Origin: DAOSWM01 sp035380045
GTDB lineage: Bacteria > Bacteroidota > Bacteroidia > Bacteroidales > Tenuifilaceae
DNA: 64,000 nt
Reading direction: 5' to 3'
Assembly: GCA_035380045.1 (NCBI GenBank)
Contig: DAOSWM010000008.1
Span: 1 to 64,000 of the forward strand
Shown here: in pieces, positions 26,732 to 35,113 of the stretch
How positions within the stretch are numbered: position 1 is the stretch's first letter
How the letters are laid out: each line of letters opens with the position of its first letter
The notes under the pieces: model-generated
What the model saw: only the letters and a program-made list of their open reading frames with translations
The model's database searches: none
What the model was told of the DNA's origin: nothing
Translations under genes and position numbers: made by a program

Positions 26732-28303
26732 ATGAAAAAATCGATTAAAATAAGCCTTGGAGGAATCGCCTTTAATATCGATGAGGATGCCTATGTTTTG
26801 CTTGAATCCTATTTGAACAAGCTGAAGCAACATTTGGGCGATTCGCCTGAGACAAAGGAAATTGTGAACGATATTGAAGCTCGCGCTTCGGAGTTGCTCC
26901 TTTCTGCAATCAAGGAGAACGAGAGTGTTACCGTAGAAATGGTTCAGCAGGTTATTGATACACTTGGAAACCCTGAACAAATTGCCGGAGAAGCCGATGA
27001 GCAAACCCAGGGCGAAACCAATAAAACAAGTTTTAAAAAACGGCTATATCGTAATCCCGACAATGCCGTAGTTGCAGGTGTTGCTGGTGGATTAGGTGTT
27101 TACTTTAATGTTGACCCGCTAGTGTTCCGAATTATTTTTGCTGCACTGGTGCTAGCTCAGGGGTTAGGCTTGCTCGTTTACATAGTAATGTGGATTGCGG
27201 TTCCCCGAGCCGATTCGGCTCGTCAAAAACTTGAAATGAGGGGAGAACCCGTAACTCTCGAAAATATTGAGAAAAATATCAGAAAGGAGTACGAAGAAGT
27301 TAAGAAGAATCTCCACAAGCAAAGTACTTCTGAAACAGCCAATAAAGGAATATCTTTAATTAGCCAGTTCTTTCTGTGGCTTGGACGTTTCCTTGAGGTG
27401 CTGGCAAAAGTAATTGTAATTATTGTTGGGGTAGTGTTGATTGGAGTTGCCCTAATTGCGTTGGTGGCAACCATTGGGTCATTATTCCTTGGAGGTTTGG
27501 CAATTGCTACCATTTTCCCAAGTTTTAGCGGCCTATCTTTCGGAGAGTTTTTAGGTTCTACCATCGATTTGGCTTCCTATGCATGGGTTTCAATACCTGT
27601 ATTTCTTATTATTGCCATTCCGCTGGTTTCCCTCGTTTATATTGGACTTCGAATGCTGTTTCGCTTCCGTTCAACAAATGGGGTGTATGGTTCAATTGCA
27701 GCAACCGTGTGGGTTCTTTCGGTGGTGACCTTGGCGATTGTAATGTTCTTGCAAGCACGCAGCTTTACTATACGCGAATCTGTTGTCGAAAATACAACCC
27801 TAAAGCCTGCTGTTGAAAATACTAGAACGTTGGTAATTACTACCAGCAATAAGTATGATGATGAACTTGAGGATTCAGACCAATCGCTTAGGTTCGACGA
27901 GTACTCCCTTGCAATGGTCGATGGGGCAATGGTTGTTTTTGGCAGGCCAAAAGTAACCTTCGAAAAATCGGAAACCGAGGATTATGAGATGATTATCGAA
28001 CGCAAAGCTAGGGGTGCCACCATTGTAAACGCCAAACGAATTGCTGAAAAAATAAGTATTGGTTACTCGTTTACCGATTCAACCCTAACGCTCGATCCTT
28101 ACTTTACTTTGCCAAAGGGAGAAAAGTGGCGAATGCAGGAAATACTAATTACAATTCGAGTTCCCGAAGGGAAACGGGTAGCAATTGATAATAATGTTGA
28201 AAAAATATTGAGTTCAAATCAGGACTACTGCTTCTGCTGGCCCGACGAAATGGTAGGTAAAACCTGGGTTATGGGTAGGAATAGAATGACAGAACTTGAG
28301 TAA
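26732..28303 (+). CDS. Large PspC-domain membrane protein
   Basis: 523 residues. The first ~160 repeat the upstream protein's plan (MKKSIKISLGGIAFNIDEDAY; YRNPDNAVVAGVAGGLGVYFNVDP; PRADSARQKLEMRGEPVTLENIE). Three to four further membrane segments follow (residues ~220-340), then a C-terminal beta-rich soluble domain (~345-523) with WRMQEILITIRVPEGKRV near 470, like the LiaF/adhesin-type domains of PspC-DUF fusions. Probably a membrane-stress sensor regulated with or by the PadR protein. Single gene end followed by the tRNA-Gln promoter. Confidence 0.86.
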   Translation: MKKSIKISLGGIAFNIDEDAYVLLESYLNKLKQHLGDSPETKEIVNDIEARASELLLSAIKENESVTVEMVQQVIDTLGNPEQIAGEADEQTQGETNKTSFKKRLYRNPDNAVVAGVAGGLGVYFNVDPLVFRIIFAALVLAQGLGLLVYIVMWIAVPRADSARQKLEMRGEPVTLENIEKNIRKEYEEVKKNLHKQSTSETANKGISLISQFFLWLGRFLEVLAKVIVIIVGVVLIGVALIALVATIGSLFLGGLAIATIFPSFSGLSFGEFLGSTIDLASYAWVSIPVFLIIAIPLVSLVYIGLRMLFRFRSTNGVYGSIAATVWVLSVVTLAIVMFLQARSFTIRESVVENTTLKPAVENTRTLVITTSNKYDDELEDSDQSLRFDEYSLAMVDGAMVVFGRPKVTFEKSETEDYEMIIERKARGATIVNAKRIAEKISIGYSFTDSTLTLDPYFTLPKGEKWRMQEILITIRVPEGKRVAIDNNVEKILSSNQDYCFCWPDEMVGKTWVMGRNRMTELE

Positions 28304-28338
28304 AGCGGGCAAAAGGAAAATTAATTTGCACGAAAGTT

Positions 28339-28369
28339 TTTGCTACTAAAAAAAAAGGTTATATATTTG
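28339..28369 (+). promoter_or_regulatory. Promoter of tRNA-Gln
   Basis: Canonical Bacteroidota promoter: TTTG at 28339-28342, 19-bp spacer, TATATTTG at 28362-28369. Start expected near 28376, 23 bp before the mature tRNA. Confidence 0.8.
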
Positions 28370-28398
28370 CACCGCCTTTGTAAAAAGGCAATTAGGAT

Positions 28399-28469
28399 TG
28401 ACCTATGGTGTAATGGCAGCACAGCAGATTTTGGTTCTGTTAGTCTAGGTTCGAGTCCTGGTAGGTCAA
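28399..28469 (+). tRNA. tRNA-Gln (anticodon TTG)
   Basis: A 71-base cloverleaf. Acceptor TGACCTA pairs with TAGGTCA; the anticodon arm GCAGA-TTTTGGT-TCTGT has anticodon TTG at 28431-28433; the T-arm is TAGG-TTCGAGT-CCTG. CCA is not encoded. Reads CAA (and CAG by wobble). Confidence 0.97.
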
Positions 28470-28482
28470 CAATCTGAAATTA

Positions 28483-28517
28483 AGGCTTCTGCAAAATAAG
28501 CGGAAGCCTTTTTTTTT
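28483..28517 (+). terminator. Intrinsic terminator after tRNA-Gln
   Basis: Stem AGGCTTC(tgc)/(gcg)GAAGCCT followed by nine T. Confidence 0.9.
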
Positions 28518-28650
28518 GAAATGAAACCTGCTCTTTTTCTGTTAACTTTTGTTTAATGCATAAACAATTATTAAAATCCTTAAACCTTATTAAATAATAA
28601 TGTTCTAATTTAGTTGTTTGTATTATTAACCAAACCAATACACAAAAACC

Positions 28651-30000
28651 ATGTTGAAGCGAAATTTTACGGTTTTTATTCTTTCATTCTTCTTTGTCCA
28701 AATTTCAGGGAACCTAGCTATTTCTCAGGATTCTTGGAGCCTCGAACAGTGTATTAATTATGCTTTTGAGAATAACATCCAGATAAAACAGCAAAGTTTG
28801 AACGTTGAGCTTAGCGAGAACCAGCTGCTAAGAGCAAAGTATAGTGCATACCCAAGTCTCAATGCATCTGCCAATCACAACTATAGCTTCGGGCGAACAA
28901 CAAACTTTATTACAAACCAGAAGGAGAGAAGCGATATTCAATCCACCAGTTTTTCAGTTAGCTCTCAGGTTAATCTTTTTAACGGATTCCAAACATCTAA
29001 TACAAAAAAGCAAGAGGCTATTAACCTCCAGGCAAGCATTAGCGATGTGGAGAAGCTAAAAAACAGCATTGCTCTTAATATCGCTGCAGCGTACCTCCAA
29101 ATTCTTTTCAATGAGGAGCTGGTTGAAACCAATCGAAAGCAGTTCGACTTATCGAGCCTTCAGCTCGAAAGAACTAGGGTAATGGTTCAGGCAGGGAGTT
29201 TGCCCGAAGGCAATTTGCTTGAAATTGAAGCGCAGCTCGCTTCCGATGAGCTACAGCTCGTAAACGCACAAAATCAGCTCGATTTAGCAATACTAAATCT
29301 TGTTCAGATGCTTGATTTAGAGAATACTGAAGGATTTTCAATCCAAAGGCCAAGTCTCGATGGTTTTAACGAGTCGCTACCTTCCGATTCTCCTATGAAC
29401 ATTTTCAATACTGCGCAGGAGAATTTACCACAAATTATGAGTGCTTCGCTTAGGCTCTCGAGCGCCGAGAAGGGAGTGTTAATTGCCAAGGGAGCCAGAA
29501 GTCCCAGGCTTTCTTTCGGAGCCAGCTACGGTACTGGAGCACAAAAAGTGCTGAGCAATACGGCCATTTCTATGGATCCTTTTATGGACCAGGTAAAGGA
29601 TAATGCCAATACCAACGTAGGTCTTAGCCTAACCATTCCAATTTTTAACGGTTTTCAGGTTAAAACAGCCATATCGAATTCATTAATAAACCTTGATAAC
29701 GCTCGGTTATCCCTTGAGTACGAGAAGTTGCTACTTTACAAGGATATCCAGCAGGCTTTCGCCGATGCCATCGCCGCATTCAAGAAGTTTAATGCAACCG
29801 AAAAGAATTTGAATGCTCTTGGTGAAGCGTTCCGTTATTCCGAGCAAAAATTTAACCTCGGACTGGTAACCTCCTTCGACTACACAACCGCCAAAACCCG
29901 CTTAGCAAAAGCCGAAACCGACTTGCTGCAAGCAAAGTACGAGTACATTTTTAAAACTAAAATTCTCGATTTTTACAGGGGTGTTCCCTTGAAACTATAA
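28651..30000 (+). CDS. TolC family outer membrane efflux protein
   Basis: 449 residues, signal peptide (MLKRNFTVFILSFFFVQISGNLAIS), then the two-fold TolC pattern of long helices: WSLEQCINYAFENNIQIKQQ near 28 and a second half beginning about LPSDSPMNIFNTAQENLPQIM, with the barrel strands SFSVSSQVNLFNGFQ and NVGLSLTIPIFNGFQV. It forms the outer membrane exit channel of a tripartite transporter. Followed by a matching periplasmic adaptor gene (42 bp gap), but no inner membrane pump follows. Confidence 0.93.
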   Translation: MLKRNFTVFILSFFFVQISGNLAISQDSWSLEQCINYAFENNIQIKQQSLNVELSENQLLRAKYSAYPSLNASANHNYSFGRTTNFITNQKERSDIQSTSFSVSSQVNLFNGFQTSNTKKQEAINLQASISDVEKLKNSIALNIAAAYLQILFNEELVETNRKQFDLSSLQLERTRVMVQAGSLPEGNLLEIEAQLASDELQLVNAQNQLDLAILNLVQMLDLENTEGFSIQRPSLDGFNESLPSDSPMNIFNTAQENLPQIMSASLRLSSAEKGVLIAKGARSPRLSFGASYGTGAQKVLSNTAISMDPFMDQVKDNANTNVGLSLTIPIFNGFQVKTAISNSLINLDNARLSLEYEKLLLYKDIQQAFADAIAAFKKFNATEKNLNALGEAFRYSEQKFNLGLVTSFDYTTAKTRLAKAETDLLQAKYEYIFKTKILDFYRGVPLKL

Positions 30001-30041
30001 CCAAACAGAAACAGACAACAAAAACTTTAAAATACCCTACC

Positions 30042-31343
30042 ATGAAACGTAATGCGTTACTCAAATACTTAATCGGAATAGCCCTAGTGCTAATTATTCT
30101 TGCTGTTGTGGGAAAAAAGGCAGGATGGTTTGGTAAGCCTGAAACCATTGAGGTATCAGTCGAAAATCCGCAAATTCGCACCATAACCGAAAGCATTTCA
30201 GCTAACGGAAAAATTCAACCGGTGGTTGAAGTAAAAATTAGCCCCGAAGTATCCGGTGAAATTATTGAGCTTACCGTTAAGGAGGGCGACAGGGTAGAGA
30301 AGGGTCAACTCCTTTGCCGTATCAAGCCCGACACCTACATCTCGATAAAAGAGCGCACAATTGCAGCGGTGAATTCAGCCAAGGCACGTTTAACCCAAAC
30401 ACAGGCACAACTTCAGCAGAGCGAACTTTCGTTTAACCGTAGCAAGCAGCTTTTCGAGCAGAAGGCAATTTCCGAATCGGAGTTCGAGAGCGCCAAAACC
30501 AGCTACCAGGTAGCAAAAGCCGATGTTCAGGCAGCAATTTTTAACGTTGAAAGCGCCGAGGCTTCGCTAAAGGAAGCCGAGGAGAGTTTGAGGAAAACTA
30601 CCATATACGCTCCTGTAAGCGGAACTGTATCGAAGCTCAATGTTGAGTTGGGCGAAAGAGTTGTTGGAACTGCTCAAATGGCCGGAACAGAAATTCTTCG
30701 TTTAGCCAACCTCTCAAACATGGAGGCACGGGTTAACGTGAATGAGAACGATATCGTTCGGGTAAAACTTAACGATACAGCACTAATTGATGTGGATGCT
30801 TACACTGAAGATAAATTCAAAGGCATTGTAACGCAAATAGCCAACTCAGCCAGCGTTACAGGATCAACTACCGATCAGGTTACAACCTTCGAGGTTCGTA
30901 TTTTAATGCTCGAGGATTCGTATAAGCATTTGGTTACTGCCAAAAAACCAAACCCGTTCCGCCCCGGAATGTCAACAACTGTTGATATTCAAACAACAAC
31001 AAAAAGAAATATTTTAACAGTTCCCATTCAGGCAGTTACTACCCGATCCGATTCTGTATCAATTGGAGCCAAGGGGTTTACAGAGGTTACAGAGGGTGAG
31101 CAGGAAGACGTGAAGCCCAAAACCGAACTAAAAGAGGTGGTGTTTATTACCGCTGGCGATACGGCAAAGATGGTTACCGTGAAAACCGGAATTCAGGATA
31201 ACCGATACATTCAAGTTACTGAAGGCTTAACTGGCGAGGAAGAAGTTGTGGTTGCACCTTTTAGCGCAATTTCACGAAAACTTTCCGATAATAAGTTGGT
31301 TACTAAGGTTGAAAAGGATAAACTGTTTAAGGTTAAAAAGTAG
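30042..31343 (+). CDS. Periplasmic adaptor (MacA/HlyD-type membrane fusion protein)
   Basis: 433 residues: N-terminal membrane anchor (LLKYLIGIALVLIILAVVG), biotinyl-lipoyl half (KISPEVSGEIIELTVKEGDRVEKGQLLCRI), a long coiled-coil hairpin (about 110-175, ARLTQTQAQLQQSELSFNRS), the second lipoyl half (TTIYAPVSGTVSKLNVELGE) and a beta-barrel. The arrangement resembles MacA. Its usual partners, a MacB-type ATPase/permease, are absent: tsaB lies 8 bp downstream. The pump must be encoded elsewhere or be shared. Confidence 0.9.
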   Translation: MKRNALLKYLIGIALVLIILAVVGKKAGWFGKPETIEVSVENPQIRTITESISANGKIQPVVEVKISPEVSGEIIELTVKEGDRVEKGQLLCRIKPDTYISIKERTIAAVNSAKARLTQTQAQLQQSELSFNRSKQLFEQKAISESEFESAKTSYQVAKADVQAAIFNVESAEASLKEAEESLRKTTIYAPVSGTVSKLNVELGERVVGTAQMAGTEILRLANLSNMEARVNVNENDIVRVKLNDTALIDVDAYTEDKFKGIVTQIANSASVTGSTTDQVTTFEVRILMLEDSYKHLVTAKKPNPFRPGMSTTVDIQTTTKRNILTVPIQAVTTRSDSVSIGAKGFTEVTEGEQEDVKPKTELKEVVFITAGDTAKMVTVKTGIQDNRYIQVTEGLTGEEEVVVAPFSAISRKLSDNKLVTKVEKDKLFKVKK

Positions 31344-31351
31344 AAAGAGGG

Positions 31352-32065
31352 ATGGGTTACTTGTTGTGTATTGAAACGGGAACATCAACCTGTTCGGTTT
31401 CTTTATCAAAGGGTTCCGATGTGTTGGAGTTAATTGAAACCCACGATCAGGGGAATAATCATGCTAAAACGCTAACCACATCTATTCAAAATGTTCTAAA
31501 GAATTCCAGAGTTAGCGCAGACGATTTAAGCGCAGTTGTTGTAAGTAAAGGACCCGGATCGTACACAGGCCTTCGTATTGGGGTTTCTGCAGCAAAAGGC
31601 ATTTGCTACGCAGCAAGTAAACCTTTAATTGCTATTGGTAGTCTCGATTCAATGGCCTATGGAGCCATGGAGTGGAGCAAAAAAAATCTCGATTCAGGAG
31701 AACCTGACTTTTTTTGTCCAATGATAGATGCCCGCCGCCTGGAGGTATACACACAACTCTTCGACCGAAACCTAAAGGGAGTTACCTCCATCGAGGCCAA
31801 AATTCTTAGCGAAAATAGTTTTGCCGAATTTCTCGATAGTAATCGTGTACTTTTTTTTGGGAACGGTTCAGCAAAGGCACAACCAATCATTACCCATCCA
31901 AATGCAATATATATCGACAATTTTTTCCCATCGGCACGATTTATGATACCTTTGGCTGTTGAGCGACTAAAAGAAAATTTGTATGAAGATGTTGCCTATT
32001 TCGAACCCTTATACCTCAAAGAATTTGTTGCCATTAAGTCAACAAAAAATGTGCTTGGCACATAG
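31352..32065 (+). CDS. tsaB: tRNA N6-threonylcarbamoyladenosine synthesis protein TsaB
   Basis: 237 residues; partner of TsaD/TsaE in making t6A37 on ANN-decoding tRNAs. Motifs: LCIETGTSTCSVSL at the N-terminus and SKGPGSYTGLRIGVSAAKG near 75, both typical. It acts as a scaffold in the TsaB-TsaD complex rather than a catalyst. It lies 8 bp after the adaptor gene and overlaps the DUF3108 gene by 17 bp. Confidence 0.95.
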   Translation: MGYLLCIETGTSTCSVSLSKGSDVLELIETHDQGNNHAKTLTTSIQNVLKNSRVSADDLSAVVVSKGPGSYTGLRIGVSAAKGICYAASKPLIAIGSLDSMAYGAMEWSKKNLDSGEPDFFCPMIDARRLEVYTQLFDRNLKGVTSIEAKILSENSFAEFLDSNRVLFFGNGSAKAQPIITHPNAIYIDNFFPSARFMIPLAVERLKENLYEDVAYFEPLYLKEFVAIKSTKNVLGT

Positions 32066-32876
32066 TTCCCCTTACGTTCGCTCAACACTGTTTCTTAAAG
32101 TTCTAGCTTGCGTAATTATTCTTTTCAGCACAAGCTTAGGCGAAGGTTATTCACAGCAAAAAAAAGCGTTCAGAGCTGGAGAAAAGTTGAAGTATTCGGT
32201 TCACTACGGTTTTATTCGCGGAGGCGAAGCCGTTATGGAGGTTCGAAAGGGAAACTACGACGGTAAGCAGGTAAACCACCTGTATTTAAACGGAAAAACT
32301 GTGGGCATGGCTAATGTGCTCTACAAGGTTGACGACACCTACCAAAGCTTTACAAACACAGAAACCGATTTACCTTACAAAGCCATTCGCGATATAAAGG
32401 AGGGAAGCTATAAGCATTACAGCGAGCAGATTTTCGACCATTGGACACGCGACGACTCAACAATTGTGTACAGCACAAAAGTTGGAGAAGTGCTCTCGCC
32501 AAAGAATAGCAACGATATTCTTTCGGCATTCTACTATATGCGCAATCATCTTATGTGGAAACCACTTAAGGTTGGCGATACCCTTGCAGTTGAAACTTAC
32601 TTTACCGATGAAATTTATACCCTTATGGCTCGTTTCCAGGGGTACGAAACAATTAAAACCGATTTAGGTAAAGTAGAATGCATGAGGTTTTTGCCCATAG
32701 TTATAACCGGCAGGGTTTTCAAATCGCAGGACGATATGACTGTTTGGTTCTCCAACGACAGTAACTTCATTCCTGTTCGAATAAAGTTCGATATTTTTGT
32801 GGGCTCAGTTTACTGCGATCTTATTGAATACGAAGGCCTTCTTAACCCATTCTCTTCGCTTAAACCCCAAAAATAG
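32049..32876 (+). CDS. DUF3108 domain protein, exported
   Basis: 275 residues from the ATG at 32049, which overlaps tsaB and gives a signal-peptide-like N-terminus (VLACVIILFSTSLGEGYS). The body has the DUF3108 pattern: FRAGEKLKYSVHYGFIRGGEAVMEV, DDTYQSFTNTETDLPYKAIRDI, and the late TVWFSNDSNFIPVRIKFDI. The fold is a periplasmic beta-barrel-like domain; function is unknown. An upstream start at 31983 is possible but would lie deep inside tsaB. Confidence 0.83.
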   Translation: MCLAHSSPYVRSTLFLKVLACVIILFSTSLGEGYSQQKKAFRAGEKLKYSVHYGFIRGGEAVMEVRKGNYDGKQVNHLYLNGKTVGMANVLYKVDDTYQSFTNTETDLPYKAIRDIKEGSYKHYSEQIFDHWTRDDSTIVYSTKVGEVLSPKNSNDILSAFYYMRNHLMWKPLKVGDTLAVETYFTDEIYTLMARFQGYETIKTDLGKVECMRFLPIVITGRVFKSQDDMTVWFSNDSNFIPVRIKFDIFVGSVYCDLIEYEGLLNPFSSLKPQK

Positions 32877-32878
32877 TC

Positions 32879-32914
32879 TTCACGTTCCCATGTCCGGCAA
32901 AGTACAGCCGGACG
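32879..32914 (+). repeat. Dispersed 36-bp hairpin repeat, copy B
   Basis: Second copy of the repeat at 497-532 (32 of 36 identical). The hairpin here is TCCGGCaaagtacaGCCGGA with a perfect 6-bp stem. It lies directly after the DUF3108 gene and lacks a T run, so it is not a typical terminator. Confidence 0.65.
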
Positions 32915-33082
32915 CCTACCTTTGGGAGATAAAATTGGAAAGTGAAGAATACGTCAGGAAAGAAGTTTTTTAATTATCTTGGAAACACACTCGACCCACT
33001 ATTTATTGCATTTTTTTACAATGTCACAACTTTTATTACCAAAAAAAAATTGGTTAAATGTTTCGTAAACAGACCTAATTAC

Positions 33083-33090
33083 TATTTTTG
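33083..33090 (+). promoter_or_regulatory. Promoter -7 box of efp
   Basis: TATTTTTG matching TAnnTTTG, 24 bp upstream of the efp start; the -33 element is only weakly recognisable. Confidence 0.5.
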
Positions 33091-33114
33091 TGCAAATTTT
33101 TGAAAAACGATACC

Positions 33115-33681
33115 ATGGCAACAACAGCAGATTTTAGAAATGGAATGTGCATTGAGTACAACGGGAAACTCTATACCATAGTACAATTCCAGCATGTAAA
33201 ACCAGGAAAAGGAGCCGCTTTTGTGCGTACGAAGCTAAGAAACTTGGAAACGGGAAAAGTAATTGAGAATACTTTTAACGCGGGCGTTAAAGTGAACCAG
33301 GTTCGCATTGAACGACGCCCCTATCAGTTCCTGTACAAGGATGATTTGGGATTTCACTTTATGCATCAGGAAACCTTCGAGCAAATTTCCCTTAACGGAG
33401 AATTGGTTGAAAATAGCGACTTGATGAAGGAGGGGCAGTACGTTGAAATGATGGTTCACGCCGAGAACGAAACCGTATTGTCCTGTGAACTTCCTCCGTT
33501 CGTTGAGTTGGAAGTAACCTACACTGAACCTGGCCTAAAGGGAGATACAGCTTCATCAACTGCGCTTAAACAGGCAACCATTGAAACCGGAGCCATAATT
33601 AACGTTCCCCTTTTCATCAACATAGGAGAGAAGATTAAAATTGATACTCGTACCCGCGAATACTCCGAAAGGGTAAAGTAG
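33115..33681 (+). CDS. efp: Translation elongation factor P
   Basis: 188 residues from the ATG at 33115 (an upstream in-frame ATG at 33088 lies on the -7 box and is rejected). EF-P relieves ribosome stalling at polyproline. The modifiable loop reads VKPGKGAAFVRTK with Lys32 at the tip, so a lysine-type modification is possible. No EpmA, EpmB or EarP gene lies in the window. Ends in a strong terminator. Confidence 0.97.
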   Translation: MATTADFRNGMCIEYNGKLYTIVQFQHVKPGKGAAFVRTKLRNLETGKVIENTFNAGVKVNQVRIERRPYQFLYKDDLGFHFMHQETFEQISLNGELVENSDLMKEGQYVEMMVHAENETVLSCELPPFVELEVTYTEPGLKGDTASSTALKQATIETGAIINVPLFINIGEKIKIDTRTREYSERVK

Positions 33682-33701
33682 TACCGTTGGATTTTTTTAG
33701 T

Positions 33702-33738
33702 AAGCCTGTTGGAGTTTCTAACAGGCTTTGTTTGTTTT
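33702..33738 (+). terminator. Intrinsic terminator after efp
   Basis: 9-bp stem AAGCCTGTT/AACAGGCTT, with loop 33711-33719 and a T-rich tail. Confidence 0.88.
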
Positions 33739-33877
33739 CAGAAAGGATAAAGTAACAAGGGAAACCCCATCCTTTGTCAACATTTTTTGTAGTTTTACAA
33801 AAAAAAGTATTTACTGAACCTATTTTTTTGTAACTTTTCATTCTATTTGAAAGCAAGTACTTTTAAACGAACTAAAT

Positions 33878-35113
33878 ATGTCTTTTTCCTCCTCCTCAAA
33901 ACGGTTAAAGTTAAGTACCTTTAAACTCAACGCTTTGCTAAGCATGGCGCAAGCCATTAGTGGCGATATGCGCGTGGAGGATTTGCTCGAACGTTTCCGT
34001 TCAATTCTTAACGACGATTTAGGTATTGATAGGGTTCTTTTCTTTAAGTGTGAGGAAAAGTGGGAGCTAATACTTTCAACAAACTGTTCAGAGAGCATTT
34101 CAAATCAAATTGATGTGGAGCGTGATTTAATAAATCTCACCGATATTTCCTTCGTTTCCACATCGCAGGTTAATGTTCTACAGGAATTTGATATTATAAT
34201 TCCAGTAATTCAAAATAACGTTCCGCTAGCTTACATCCTTATTGCCGACACAAAGGAGGAGGCCAAAGGGGTTAGCGCTACCATTAAACACTTGAACTTC
34301 GTTCAAACTCTCTCCATAATTATTTTTGTTGCCATTGAGAACCTGAGGCTTTTCCACAAAACCCTTGAACAGGAGGCGATGAAGAAGGAGCTGGAGCTTG
34401 CATCGAAAATGCAGGGGCTGCTCATTCCTAATCAGGAACTTATTCCACAAAGCAACGAATTAAGAATTTACTCGTACTACCAGCCACATTTTGAGGTAGG
34501 AGGGGATTTCTACGATATTATTCCATTAGGAAGAGATGAGGTTGGTTTCTGTATTGCCGATGTGTCGGGTAAGGGTATTTCAGCTGCAATTCTTATGTCA
34601 AACTTCCAAGCAAACCTTCGGGCATTATTTACTCATGATATTACCCTAACCGGACTAATTGAGAAGTTGAATGAACGTGTTATGGGCACAGCAAAAGGAG
34701 AGCGTTTTATCACAATATTTATTGGACGATACAATAAAACCAGAAAAACGCTGGAGTATATTAATGCAGGGCATAACCCACCAATACTCTACAATAAGCA
34801 AACCAAACAAATTGAAATGCTCAAGAACGGATGTGTAGGGTTGGGCATGCTCGATGAGATTCCAATAATGAACATGGGTTCAGTGCGAATAACTCAACCC
34901 TCCAAACTATTCTGTTACACCGATGGTTTGGTGGAGTTCACCGAGAACGATAAAGTAGAATTCAACACATCAATAATTGAGGATTACATTAAAAATGATA
35001 ACTCAATTGAACAGAACGTAGGGGAAATAATAAACACACGTGTGCGTGAGGAAAGAGAAAAGAAAATTGGAATTTTCGATGATATATCGATCCTAGCGTT
35101 CGAGTTTTTCTAA
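33878..35113 (+). CDS. GAF-like sensor with SpoIIE/RsbU-type PP2C phosphatase
   Basis: 411 residues. The N-terminal ~165 look like a GAF-type sensory domain (VEDLLERFRSILNDDLGIDRVLFF); a coiled coil leads to the C-terminal PP2C/SpoIIE domain: LASKMQGLLIPN, GGDFYDIIPLGRDEVGFCIADVSGKG (metal-binding Asp residues), YINAGHNPPILY and LFCYTDGLVEF. It should dephosphorylate an anti-anti-sigma-like protein, but no such partner is nearby. The 3' end overlaps the convergent O-antigen ligase gene by 21 bp. Confidence 0.9.
   Translation: MSFSSSSKRLKLSTFKLNALLSMAQAISGDMRVEDLLERFRSILNDDLGIDRVLFFKCEEKWELILSTNCSESISNQIDVERDLINLTDISFVSTSQVNVLQEFDIIIPVIQNNVPLAYILIADTKEEAKGVSATIKHLNFVQTLSIIIFVAIENLRLFHKTLEQEAMKKELELASKMQGLLIPNQELIPQSNELRIYSYYQPHFEVGGDFYDIIPLGRDEVGFCIADVSGKGISAAILMSNFQANLRALFTHDITLTGLIEKLNERVMGTAKGERFITIFIGRYNKTRKTLEYINAGHNPPILYNKQTKQIEMLKNGCVGLGMLDEIPIMNMGSVRITQPSKLFCYTDGLVEFTENDKVEFNTSIIEDYIKNDNSIEQNVGEIINTRVREEREKKIGIFDDISILAFEFF

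Noticed and set aside
28651..31343. Complete MacAB-TolC export operon
   Set aside because: No permease or ATPase follows; only TolC and adaptor are present.
18574..33681. Link between KamA and EF-P modification by beta-lysine
   Set aside because: EF-P has a suitable lysine, but no EpmA ligase is present. KamA here is the long lysine 2,3-aminomutase form inside its own operon, not EpmB.
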